The translations under genes and the position numbers were made by a program. DNA of 64,000 nucleotides from Rhizobium esperanzae (GTDB lineage Bacteria; Pseudomonadota; Alphaproteobacteria; Rhizobiales; Rhizobiaceae), in the NCBI RefSeq assembly GCF_014197615.1, contig NZ_JACIFY010000022.1, positions 43,949-107,948 of the forward strand. The letters are read 5' to 3'. The notes under the pieces are model-generated. The model was not told the DNA's origin. It ran no database searches and was given only the letters and a program-made list of their open reading frames with translations. Shown piece after piece: positions 50,932 to 59,373 of this stretch (positions are counted from its first letter, which is position 1; each line of letters begins with the position of its first letter).

Positions 50932-51860
50932 GTCGGGCTCCGAAGGCGTGCGCGAAGGTTGAGGAGGGCGCCGGGTTTCAGAAGTGCTGCGATTTTATCG
51001 AAAACCGGCAGATGGGACCGGGACAGCCGGATGAAAAGCACCAGCAGGAACACGGCATGGCCGCCGATCAGAAAGCCCTGCGGATGCAATTGCGCGCCGA
51101 GCGATTGGGCAAGGCCGAGAATGATGCCGCCGGCAAGCGTGCCCCAGAGCGATCCGGCTCCGCCGATGACCGCGGCCTCGAAGGCAAAGAGCAGCTGCGG
51201 GCCGCCGGCATAGGGGCTGAAGGTCGCCCGCATGCCGAGAAAGGCGCCGGCAATGCCGATCGTGACCATGGTGATGGCGGTCGCCACCGCATTCACCCTG
51301 CGCGCATCGATGCCGACGAGCCCTGCCGTATCGGGATCCTCGGCCGTGGCGCGGATGGCGCGGCCGAGCGCAAAACGGCCGAGGAAGAATTGCAGCCCGC
51401 CGAGAATGAGGATCGCCGTCACCATCATCATCACGGCAAGCTTGCCGACGAAGATGTGGCCCGGCAGCTGCCAGGATGCATAGGAGAGGTTGCCGATGAA
51501 GGGCGCGAGCGACCTTGTGTCGGCGCCGAACTGTTCGAACAGCAGGTTGTCGATGACGATCGACAGGCCGAAGGTCGTCAGGATCGGCAGCAGCGTGCCG
51601 CCGCGGGCGCTGCGTTCGAGAATGAAGCGCTGCAGCAGCCAGCCGATCACCGCCATGACGGGCAGCACGATCAGTAGGCCGGCGAAGGGCGGGATGCCGG
51701 CCTTGGCGGCAAGCAGCCACAACCCGTAGGCGGCCGCGACCGCCAGGCTGCCATGCGCGAGATTGATGATCCGCATGACCGAAAACATGAAGGACAGGCC
51801 GCAGGCGATGACGGCGTAATAACCGCCGAGCAGGAGGCCCTGGATCAGGGTGTTGATCAT
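50928..51860 (-). CDS. branched-chain-type ABC permease (LivH family)
   Basis: 310 residues. Begins INTLIQGLLLGGYYAVIACGLSFMFSVMRIINLAHGSLAVAAAYGLW, the LivH signature (LAHGs...A.AY). The EAA loop is RAIRATAEDPDTAGLVGIDARRVNAVATAI, and FEAAVIGGAGSLWGTLAGGIILGLAQ is the second hallmark. Start overlaps the LivF stop by four bases; stop overlaps the LivM start by four. It forms the heteromeric membrane channel with LivM. Confidence 0.93.
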   Translation of the reverse strand: MINTLIQGLLLGGYYAVIACGLSFMFSVMRIINLAHGSLAVAAAYGLWLLAAKAGIPPFAGLLIVLPVMAVIGWLLQRFILERSARGGTLLPILTTFGLSIVIDNLLFEQFGADTRSLAPFIGNLSYASWQLPGHIFVGKLAVMMMVTAILILGGLQFFLGRFALGRAIRATAEDPDTAGLVGIDARRVNAVATAITMVTIGIAGAFLGMRATFSPYAGGPQLLFAFEAAVIGGAGSLWGTLAGGIILGLAQSLGAQLHPQGFLIGGHAVFLLVLFIRLSRSHLPVFDKIAALLKPGALLNLRARLRSPT

Positions 51861-52585
51861 GATGCGCTCCTTTCGCCGGATGACCGGTGCAATCCGAAAT
51901 AGGCTTTGGTGACCTCGTCGCGGGTGACGGCGGCTGCCGGCCGGTCGAGCACGATGCGGCCTTCCAGCATGCAGATGACACGGCTTGCGACACTCATGGC
52001 GCGGCCGAGATCCTGCTCGACCAGCACGATCGTCGTTCCCGAAGTCAGCAGCGCCTGCAGCTGCGCATAGACGCGGTCGACGACCAGGGGCGAAAGCCCG
52101 AGCGAGACCTCGTCCAGCAGAAGAATATCGGGATTGCTCATCAGCGCCCGGCCGATGGCGGTCGCCTGCTGTTCCCCGCCGGAGAGGTGCCCGGTCTTGG
52201 CGTGACGGCGGGGTTTCAGGTTCGGGAAGGCGTCGAGCACACGGTCGATGTTCCACGCGCCCTTGCGCCCGCAGCTCTTGCCGAGAAGCAGGTTCTCTTC
52301 GACCGTCATCTGCGAAAACAGCCGCCGGCCTTCCGGCACCAGGGCGATGCCCTTGGCGATCCGCTTGTGGGAGGGGACAGTGGCCAGGTCTTCATCGCCG
52401 AGAAGCACGCGGCCGGAGGCGGGCAGATGGGCGCCGGCGATCGATCTGAGCAGCGTCGACTTGCCGGCGCCGTTGGCACCGACCAGCGCCAGCACCTCGC
52501 CCTTGACGATATCGAAGCTGACCCCGCGCACCGCCTGCAGCAGGCCGTGGCGGACGTCGAGATTCTCAATGGAAAGCAGGCTCAT
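51857..52585 (-). CDS. branched-chain-type ABC ATPase (LivF family)
   Basis: 242 residues. Walker A GANGAGKSTLLRSI near residue 36, Q-loop equivalent ALVPEGRRLFSQMTVEENLLLG, signature LSGGEQQATAIGRALMSNPDILLLDEVSLGLSPL (with Walker B). EGRRLF is typical of LivF. Overlaps its neighbours by four bases on both sides, so all five transporter genes are co-translated. Confidence 0.94.
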   Translation of the reverse strand: MSLLSIENLDVRHGLLQAVRGVSFDIVKGEVLALVGANGAGKSTLLRSIAGAHLPASGRVLLGDEDLATVPSHKRIAKGIALVPEGRRLFSQMTVEENLLLGKSCGRKGAWNIDRVLDAFPNLKPRRHAKTGHLSGGEQQATAIGRALMSNPDILLLDEVSLGLSPLVVDRVYAQLQALLTSGTTIVLVEQDLGRAMSVASRVICMLEGRIVLDRPAAAVTRDEVTKAYFGLHRSSGERSAS

Positions 52586-53337
52586 GCGGGCGTCCCTCCA
52601 AGATAGGCCTTCACCACCTCGGCATCGCTCATGACAGTCTTCGGGTCGCCGTCGGCGATGATCCGGCCGGCATCCATGCAGATCAGCCGTTCCGCCACCT
52701 GCAGCAGGATATGGACGATATGCTCGATCCAGACGATGCCGATGCCGCGGCGGCGCAATTCCAGGATGGTTTCGACGAGTTCGCTCGCCTCGCCATCGGT
52801 CAGGCCGCCGCCGATCTCGTCGAGCAGCAGCAGTCGCGGCTGGGTGGCAAGCGCACGGGCAAGCTCCAGGCGCTTGCGATCCAGCAGGCCGAGCGTATCG
52901 GCCTGGCGGTTGGCGACCCCGAGCATGCCGCAGAGCGACAGCGAATCCACCACCCGCTCATAGGCCTCGTCGCGGCTTGCCGCATTGCCGTGCGAGGCGG
53001 CGACGAAGACGTTCTCGAAGGTCGTCATGCCGCTGAAGGGCTTGGGGATCTGATGCGTCCGCACGAGCCCGGCGCGGCAGCGCTCCGCCGCCGTCCGGCC
53101 GGTGACCTCAGTGCCGTCGAAGGTGATGCTTCCGGCACTTGGGCGATAGGCGCCGGCAAGCACGCTGAGTAGCGTCGTCTTGCCCGCGCCGTTCGGCCCG
53201 ACGATGCCGACCGCCTCGCCGTCGCCCATGGAGAAATCGAGATTCTCCAGCACCACAAGCGCGCCGAACCGCTTGTGGATCCCTCTGGCCGAGAGAAAAG
53301 CTTCCCCCGGCCGTCTTTGCGCTTCTTGCCTCTGCAC
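52582..53337 (-). CDS. branched-chain-type ABC ATPase (LivG family)
   Basis: 251 residues. Walker A GPNGAGKTTLLSVLAGAYRP, RTHQIPKPFSGMTTFENVFVAASHG as the LivG Q-loop region, a rare signature (TLGLLDRKRLELARALATQPRLLLLDEIGGGLTDGE; LDRKRLE replaces the usual LSYGQQR), and WIEHIVHILLQVAERLICMDAGRII. The GTG at 53337 is the only reasonable start: no ATG lies between the binding-protein stop (five bases upstream) and the domain, and the upstream frame belongs to another gene. Confidence 0.88.
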   Translation of the reverse strand: MQRQEAQRRPGEAFLSARGIHKRFGALVVLENLDFSMGDGEAVGIVGPNGAGKTTLLSVLAGAYRPSAGSITFDGTEVTGRTAAERCRAGLVRTHQIPKPFSGMTTFENVFVAASHGNAASRDEAYERVVDSLSLCGMLGVANRQADTLGLLDRKRLELARALATQPRLLLLDEIGGGLTDGEASELVETILELRRRGIGIVWIEHIVHILLQVAERLICMDAGRIIADGDPKTVMSDAEVVKAYLGGTPA

Positions 53338-53342
53338 TGCTG

Positions 53343-54662
53343 TTATCCGTTGTAGGCGGTCAGCTTGGCGCCGACCGGGACATTGGGATCGGTGGCGTTT
53401 TCGGTGACGACGTAGTCGAGTGCGAATTTCGAGCCCTCCGGCGCCTTCACCCATTGCGTGCCGATGATCGGCCCGGGAGAAACATTGGCGACGGGGCCGC
53501 TGGTGAAGTCGACCTTGCCGGCGATCGTCGTGGTCTTCAGCGTGGCGAGCGCCTTGGCGACCGCCTCCTTGCTCTTGACGTCGGTGCTCGCCTTCAGCGC
53601 ATCGAAGCCGGCATCGAGCAGCGCCAGGCTCGCGCCGAGCTGCTGCGTCCACTGCTTGCCGCTGGCCGTTTCATAGCCGTCGGCAAGTTCGGTGCCGGAG
53701 ACGCCGGTCAGCGTCGATTTGTAGGGGAAGGCCTTGTGCCAGTAGGCGGCGCTGCCGATGTTGAGACCAAGATCGCCGAGCGCCTCGATATCGGATGGGA
53801 ACAGGCCGGTCTTGGCGACCTGGCAGATCTTGATCTGCTGGGTCAGACCCTGCTGTGCCGCCTGACGCCAGAAGGCGGCGAAATCGGGCGGGATCGGGAA
53901 GGAGTTGAAGATCTCCACGCCTTCCTGCCGGAAGAGAGCGATCTGCGCCGAAAAGTCGGTCGTTCCGGTTTCATAGGCGCCGGGATCGACAATGGTGAAA
54001 CCCGCCTTGGCAAGGGCCGGCGCCAGATGGGCACGGATCGCATTGCCGTCGGCATCGTTCGGATACATGACGCCGACCTTCTTGTTGGTCTCGATCAGGC
54101 TCCATTGCGAGACATAGGCCTTGTGGAACTCTTCGACGCCGAAGCCGAAATGATAGGTCCATTTGAACGGCGAGGGCGCGCCCGGCTTGGCGCCGCGGCC
54201 GAAATACCAGGCTTCCCAGGGCATGACGGTGGAAAGGCAGGGAACGCCCGCCGCCTCGCAGGCATCGGCCACCGGATTGATGGTTTCCGGCGTCGAGACG
54301 GCGAGCATCAGGTCGATCGCCTCATTGTTGATCAGGTCCTTCGCCAGCTGCCCGGCGCGCGAGGGATCGGACTGGGTGTCCCGGTCGATAATCTCCACCT
54401 TCCAGGTCTTGCCGCCCGCCTGCAGGCCGCCCGCCAGCGCCTTGCGCGCCAGTTCCAGCACATAGCCGTCGGTCTCGCCGAAGCCGCCGAGAGGGCCGGT
54501 GCGCGGGCTGATGAAGCCGACCTTCAGCGTATCGCCGCCCTGGGCGAAAGCCGTGCGGCCGGAAAGCGCCAGCGCTGCACTGCCTGCGGCAGCCGATGCG
54601 ATGAAAGAGCGGCGGGTCAGCGATGCCGTGTTGAGTTTGCCGTTGCGGAAAATGCCGTTCAT
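53343..54662 (-). CDS. periplasmic binding protein of the branched-chain-type (HAAT) ABC importer
   Basis: 439 residues. Tat-type signal (SLTRRSFIASAAAGSAALAL, cut near AFAQG), then the LivK/amide-binding fold: TLKVGFISPRTGPLGGFGETDGYVLELARKAL, AIDLMLAVSTPETINPVADACEAAGVPCLSTVMPWEAWYFG, and FTSGPVANVSPGPIIGTQWVKAP. The Trp-rich pocket segment (MPWEAWYFGRG) suits an aromatic ligand. Start ATG has GGGAGGAATTTC in front. Second gene of the operon, following aldehyde dehydrogenase copy 2. Confidence 0.92.
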   Translation of the reverse strand: MNGIFRNGKLNTASLTRRSFIASAAAGSAALALSGRTAFAQGGDTLKVGFISPRTGPLGGFGETDGYVLELARKALAGGLQAGGKTWKVEIIDRDTQSDPSRAGQLAKDLINNEAIDLMLAVSTPETINPVADACEAAGVPCLSTVMPWEAWYFGRGAKPGAPSPFKWTYHFGFGVEEFHKAYVSQWSLIETNKKVGVMYPNDADGNAIRAHLAPALAKAGFTIVDPGAYETGTTDFSAQIALFRQEGVEIFNSFPIPPDFAAFWRQAAQQGLTQQIKICQVAKTGLFPSDIEALGDLGLNIGSAAYWHKAFPYKSTLTGVSGTELADGYETASGKQWTQQLGASLALLDAGFDALKASTDVKSKEAVAKALATLKTTTIAGKVDFTSGPVANVSPGPIIGTQWVKAPEGSKFALDYVVTENATDPNVPVGAKLTAYNG

Positions 54663-54724
54663 GAAATTCCTCCCTCTTGATGCGGGCCTCCCAGCCCGTT
54701 TGCCTCGTTTGTCCCGGTCTGAAC

Positions 54725-56188
54725 TCAGATCGGGTAGTGTCGTTTTCCCCCAGCCATGGTGATCCATCGGAGCTCGGTGAATTCGTCGATCGCGGCCTTG
54801 CCGCCGAAACGGCCGTAGCCGCTCGACTTGACGCCCCCGAACGGCATTTGCGGCTCGTCGGAAACCGTCGCCTCGTTGATGTGGCAGATGCCGGATTCAA
54901 GCCGCATGGCAACAGCCATCGCCGCATTGATGTCGGTGCTGAAAACCGCCGCCGAGAGCCCGTATTCATTGTCGTTGGCAACCGTCACCGCCTCGTCGAC
55001 ACTGCCGACCCGGACGATCGCCGCAACCGGCCCGAAACTCTCCTCGCGGTAGATGCGCATGGCAGGCGTCACGTGATCGATGACCGTCGCATCCATCAGC
55101 GTGCCGTTGGGCCGGCCGCCGCAGATAAGCACCGCGCCCTTCTGCAGGGCATCGTCGACGAGCGATTTCACGCGCCGCGCCGCCTCGGCATTGATCAGCG
55201 TGCCGAGCGGCGTATTGCCGTCGCCTGGATGGCCCGCGACGAGGGTTTCGGCCTTCACCCGGAACTTGCCGACGAAGCCGTCGGCGATCTCGTCCATCAG
55301 GATGATCCGTTCGGTCGACATGCAGATCTGGCCCTGGTTCATGAAGGCGCCGAAGGCGGCCGCCCCCACCGCCTCGTCGATATCGGCATCGGCGAGCACG
55401 ATGAACGGCGCCTTGCCGCCGAGTTCGAGCAGGCAGCGCTTCAGATGCCGCGCCGCGGTCTCGGCGATGATCCGGCCGACACGGGTGGAGCCGGTGAAAT
55501 TGATGCGGCGCACGGCCGGATGGGCGATCAACGCGTCGACGACGGCGGCGGCATCGCTCGGCGCATTGGAGACGACATTGACGACGCCGCGGGGAAAACC
55601 GGCGTCACGCAGGATGTCGCCGATCAGCCCATGGGTCTTCGGGCAGAGTTCGGAGGCTTTCAGGATGACGGTGTTGCCGCAGGCAAGCGGCATGGCGACG
55701 GCGCGGGCGCCGAGAATAATGGGCGCATTCCAGGGCGCGATGCCGACACAGACGCCGGCCGGCTGGCGCACCGCCATGGCAAGGTTTCCGGGAATGCCGG
55801 ATGGAATGAGTTCGCCCGAGATTTGCGTGGTCATCGCCGCCGCCTCGCGGAAAATATCGGCGCCGAGCCGGCAGTTGATCGCCGCCCATTGCGCCGTGGC
55901 GCCGGTTTCGCCGGTCATCGCGGCAACGAGTTCCGGCGTTCTGATATCGAGCAGATCGGCCGCGGCGTTCAGCAGCCTGCGTCGCTCGCCCGGGCCGGTC
56001 TGCGACCAGTCGGGAAAGGCGGCCGCGGCGGCAGTGGCGGCCCGCATCATGTCGGCGATGGATCCGGCGGCGGCCGTCGTTGCGACGTCACCGGTCAGCG
56101 GATCCAGACGTTCGAAGGTCGCCCCCTCGGAGGCATCAATCGCCTCATTGTTGATCATCAGCTTTGCCGAAAACACCGTTCCACCCAT
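54725..56188 (-). CDS. NAD-dependent aldehyde dehydrogenase (vanillin-dehydrogenase-like), copy 2
   Basis: 487 residues, paralogous to the last gene of the same operon over its whole length (same APWNAPIILGARAVAMPLACGNTVILKASE, FTGSTRVGRIIAE, GQICMSTERII and PFGGVKSSGYGRFGGKAAIDEFTELRWIT). The catalytic Cys and Glu are intact. It is the first gene of the operon, divergent from the AraC regulator, so it is probably the most strongly induced. Two such enzymes suggest two aldehyde substrates or steps, for example a phenylpropenal and a benzaldehyde. Confidence 0.88.
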   Translation of the reverse strand: MGGTVFSAKLMINNEAIDASEGATFERLDPLTGDVATTAAAGSIADMMRAATAAAAAFPDWSQTGPGERRRLLNAAADLLDIRTPELVAAMTGETGATAQWAAINCRLGADIFREAAAMTTQISGELIPSGIPGNLAMAVRQPAGVCVGIAPWNAPIILGARAVAMPLACGNTVILKASELCPKTHGLIGDILRDAGFPRGVVNVVSNAPSDAAAVVDALIAHPAVRRINFTGSTRVGRIIAETAARHLKRCLLELGGKAPFIVLADADIDEAVGAAAFGAFMNQGQICMSTERIILMDEIADGFVGKFRVKAETLVAGHPGDGNTPLGTLINAEAARRVKSLVDDALQKGAVLICGGRPNGTLMDATVIDHVTPAMRIYREESFGPVAAIVRVGSVDEAVTVANDNEYGLSAAVFSTDINAAMAVAMRLESGICHINEATVSDEPQMPFGGVKSSGYGRFGGKAAIDEFTELRWITMAGGKRHYPI

Positions 56189-56423
56189 TCCTCACGTGCT
56201 GGCGCCAAGTGCTGACACCCACATTGTTTGCCGGGGGAGAAGACGAGCGGACGCGACGGCCCAAAGGCCGCTTCAGCGTTCCCGCGTTGTCGGAATGCCT
56301 CCTCCCAAAGGCTGATGACGATAAGGTTACGCCGATCGATTGCGGATGGAATGCGATTTATTGGGTTAATATTGTAATTATCCGGCGATAAGGGCACTAT
56401 TGGGCGGGAACGGAGGAGCAGCC

Positions 56424-57323
56424 TTGGCAACGGACGGAGGCATTCATCACTATGCCAGGGGCGAGTGGCACGCGCCGTCGCTGTCGCATCGGCGCATCCG
56501 TCTGCAAAAAGGCCTTTATGCCGATTTTCACCATTTCCTGCTGCTCGGCGAAGGCGCCGCCGAGCTTCATTTCGAGAGCGGCGAAGATCGCCCCTTGCAC
56601 GGGCCGCTGCTTGCCTTCCTGCCGCCGCAGGCGCGTTGCGACCTGTCGATATCAGCCGGAAGTGCCGCCCATCTCATCGGCGCCTCGGCGCAGATCATGG
56701 TCGATGCGATCGGCGACAAGGTGGAATCCTATTCGCTGCGCCTCTTCACCGAGCAGCGCAAGCTGGTCGAGGCGCGCGATCCCTTGGCTGTGGCGGAAAT
56801 CAGCCCGCTGATCTCAGGCTTCGTGCGGGAACTCGGCGATCCCGCCCGGGCCTCCTCGATGGTGGTCTCCGCCTATCTCAGGCTGATCCTGATGACGCTC
56901 TGGCGCGGCAGCGACGGCGAAAGAAACGAGCCGCGCGGGCAGGGCGAAACCGGCTCGATCCTGCAGCGCTATCGCCAGCTGGTCGAAGCCGGTTTCCGCC
57001 AGCACCGGCCGATCAGCGATTATGCCGCCGAACTGGGCGTCACCGCCGACCGCCTGCATTCGATCTGCCAAAGGACACTCGGCCGCTCGCCGATCCAGCT
57101 TCTGCATGAGCGCGTGGTGCAGGAGGCAAAGCTGAGACTGGAGCGCTCGGCCCGCAACATCCAGGAAATCTCCGACAGCCTCGGCTTCCGTGACCCCACC
57201 TATTTCAGCCATTTCTTCAAACGCAAAACCGGTCTCTCCCCCGCCGGCTACCGCGAAATCGCCCGGGCGTCGGCGGGGTCGGAGAATAGCATGCTGTCCT
57301 CGGGTTATGCGGATTGGCCTTAG
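56424..57323 (+). CDS. AraC-family transcriptional regulator of the divergent operon
   Basis: About 299 residues starting at a TTG with GGAGGAG five bases in front; a TTG 24 bases earlier is weaker. The N-terminal half is a cupin-like effector domain (RIRLQKGLYADFHHFLLLGEGAAELHFESGED). The C-terminal double HTH is ISDYAAELGVTADRLHSICQRTLGRSPIQLLHERVVQEAKLRLERSARNIQEISDSLGFRDPTYFSHFFKRKTGLSPAGYRE. This layout is that of PobR/HpaA-type activators of aromatic catabolism. The 235-base divergent region should contain its operators. Confidence 0.88.
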   Translation: MATDGGIHHYARGEWHAPSLSHRRIRLQKGLYADFHHFLLLGEGAAELHFESGEDRPLHGPLLAFLPPQARCDLSISAGSAAHLIGASAQIMVDAIGDKVESYSLRLFTEQRKLVEARDPLAVAEISPLISGFVRELGDPARASSMVVSAYLRLILMTLWRGSDGERNEPRGQGETGSILQRYRQLVEAGFRQHRPISDYAAELGVTADRLHSICQRTLGRSPIQLLHERVVQEAKLRLERSARNIQEISDSLGFRDPTYFSHFFKRKTGLSPAGYREIARASAGSENSMLSSGYADWP

Positions 57324-57489
57324 GCGCGGGGCGTTGGGTAAAGCTGGAATTTGCCGGTCTTGGATCGCAAATCATGTTGTGTGGGATCCCGAACGGGCGG
57401 GACTGTGAAGAGCAATCCCCTCATGTCCGCCAAGCCAATTTGCAGTATCTTGCCTGACATAGCGATTCCCTAAGAGTGCGGGAGAATTC

Positions 57490-59373
57490 ATGTATCTTGC
57501 CGAGATATTCGCTTCCGGTTTTCGTTGCTTTGCAGCCGAAGCTCCCTTGACTATCAGCGTGCAGCCCGGCCTGAACGTACTTGTCGGCCCGAATGATGCC
57601 GGCAAGAGTGCCGTCATTGATGCACCTCGTCACGTACTTTGGACACGGGGCGACGATTTCCTCAGGCTCGATCCGAATGATTTCCACGTAAGAGCGGACG
57701 GACGGCGCGAAACCGAACTTCTTATTCGCTGCAAGTTCGACGGTCTTACAGCTGCTGAACAATCCCGTTTTCTTGAATGGTGTTCCAATGAAGGGGGCAC
57801 GTTACGGCTCTACGTTTGCGTTCGCGCGACATTGCGCAGGCAACGTGGCGGCGGTCACATAGTGATGACACAGTATCGGGCCTGCAAAGATGCCGACGGG
57901 CCACCGGTGGAAGGTGATTTACGCGAATATCTTCGGACGACCTATCTACGTCCGCTGCGCGACGCGGAGCGCGAACTTCGGTCGGGGAAGCGGTCTCGAT
58001 TGTCGCGAATACTTGGCGCATTGCCGATTATGGCTTCACAAAGCGCGCCGGCAGCGGCCGGCGGGGCGGCTACACTTGTTGATACAATGAAAGCGGCAAA
58101 CGACAGCGTTGAGAACAACGCCGCAGTCCAGAACATCGAGCAAGTCGTCAACACGAGCTACCTTGAAAGCCTGTCTTTTGCTGACGATCCGCTCACGGCA
58201 ACCCTGAGCCTGGGAGCAAAAGGTTCATTCGATCAATTGCTGGAGCGGCTTGAACTTTACCTCAATGCGCCGCCCGGTCAGCTTGAACGTCTTAACCGCG
58301 GACTTGGCTATAACAACCTGCTGTTCATGGCAGCCGAACTGCTATTGCTGCAATCACATCCTGATCAAGTTCCGCTGCTTCTCATAGAAGAACCAGAAGC
58401 CCATTTGCATCCTCAACTGCAAACGTTGTTTATGCAGGTGCTTGAAGAACGGGCTGCGACTCCAGCGCAGGCTGATCATCAGCAAGTCCAGGTTCTCTTG
58501 TCAACGCACAGCCCAACCCTGGCGGCCGGATGCAGGCTTGATGCGATGATTATGATCATAGGTCACAAGGCCTATCCCTTAGCTCACGGAAAGACCAACC
58601 TAGCTGCTGATGACTACGAATTCCTCAGGCGCTTTCTTGATGCGACCAAAGCGAACCTGTTCTTTGCACGAGGGTTGATAGTGGTCGAGGGTGATGCGGA
58701 AAACATTCTCCTTCCGGCTATCGCAAGGAGAATGGGCAGGCCGCTTGGCAAGCATGGCGTATCGATCATCAAGGTCGGTCATCGGGGATTGTTTCGGTAC
58801 AGCCGCATTCTCCAGCGTGCCGATGGAATGGTTATGCCGGTTCCTGTGGCCCTGTTGCCGGATAGGGATATCCCGCCGGACGCCGCAGCCAAGATTGTAG
58901 GTTCGCGCAAGACGGAATCGACAATCTTTCCGGCCAAGAAGCAGCAGCACCTCGCTGGCCTCAGGAAGGATGACGGCGGAAGCGTGCGAAGCTTTCCCTC
59001 CGAACAATGGACGCTGGAATTTGACTTGTCGCGAATGCCTGATCTGGCTGAACTGGTTCACGCCGCAGTTAAGCTCGTCAAGGGCGACCGCAGGAAAACG
59101 CGCGGTCAAATCATTGCCGATGCGAAGGCGAAGGTTGCTGCGTGGCAGGCTGACGCTAATAAATCGGACGACGATGTCGCAGTCCTCATATTTGCTCCCA
59201 TGTCCAAAAAAGGCGGGGTCTCGAAAAGTGAAGTAGCAGAACAGCTTGCCCGGCTCATTGATGAACTGACTGATGCACCCGCGGTCTTTCGAGCGAAACT
59301 GCCGCCCTACATCGCCAATGCGATAGATTATGCGACCAGTAGTCCCGCGCCGCCCGCTGCGGGTGCTGCATGA
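57490..59373 (+). CDS. gajA: Gabija-type GajA: OLD-family ATPase with TOPRIM nuclease domain
   Basis: 627 residues. The ABC-type ATPase half has Walker A GPNDAGKS (33-40), LLLIEEPEAHLHPQLQTLF (about 296-313, Walker B plus D-loop) and the His switch LSTHSPTLAAG. The C-terminal TOPRIM domain begins near 395 with LIVVEGDAENILLPAIARRMG (catalytic Glu) and has LLPDRDIP for the acidic pair. This order is that of class 2 OLD nucleases such as GajA, which nick phage DNA when nucleotide pools fall. It overlaps the helicase gene by ATGA. The DNA is visibly less GC-rich than its neighbours, consistent with horizontal gain. Confidence 0.87.
   Translation: MYLAEIFASGFRCFAAEAPLTISVQPGLNVLVGPNDAGKSAVIDAPRHVLWTRGDDFLRLDPNDFHVRADGRRETELLIRCKFDGLTAAEQSRFLEWCSNEGGTLRLYVCVRATLRRQRGGGHIVMTQYRACKDADGPPVEGDLREYLRTTYLRPLRDAERELRSGKRSRLSRILGALPIMASQSAPAAAGGAATLVDTMKAANDSVENNAAVQNIEQVVNTSYLESLSFADDPLTATLSLGAKGSFDQLLERLELYLNAPPGQLERLNRGLGYNNLLFMAAELLLLQSHPDQVPLLLIEEPEAHLHPQLQTLFMQVLEERAATPAQADHQQVQVLLSTHSPTLAAGCRLDAMIMIIGHKAYPLAHGKTNLAADDYEFLRRFLDATKANLFFARGLIVVEGDAENILLPAIARRMGRPLGKHGVSIIKVGHRGLFRYSRILQRADGMVMPVPVALLPDRDIPPDAAAKIVGSRKTESTIFPAKKQQHLAGLRKDDGGSVRSFPSEQWTLEFDLSRMPDLAELVHAAVKLVKGDRRKTRGQIIADAKAKVAAWQADANKSDDDVAVLIFAPMSKKGGVSKSEVAEQLARLIDELTDAPAVFRAKLPPYIANAIDYATSSPAPPAAGAA

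Noticed and set aside
54677..56215. 512-codon frame antisense to aldehyde dehydrogenase copy 2
   Set aside because: Composition is Arg/Gly/Asp/His noise typical of antisense frames; the dehydrogenase on the minus strand is complete.
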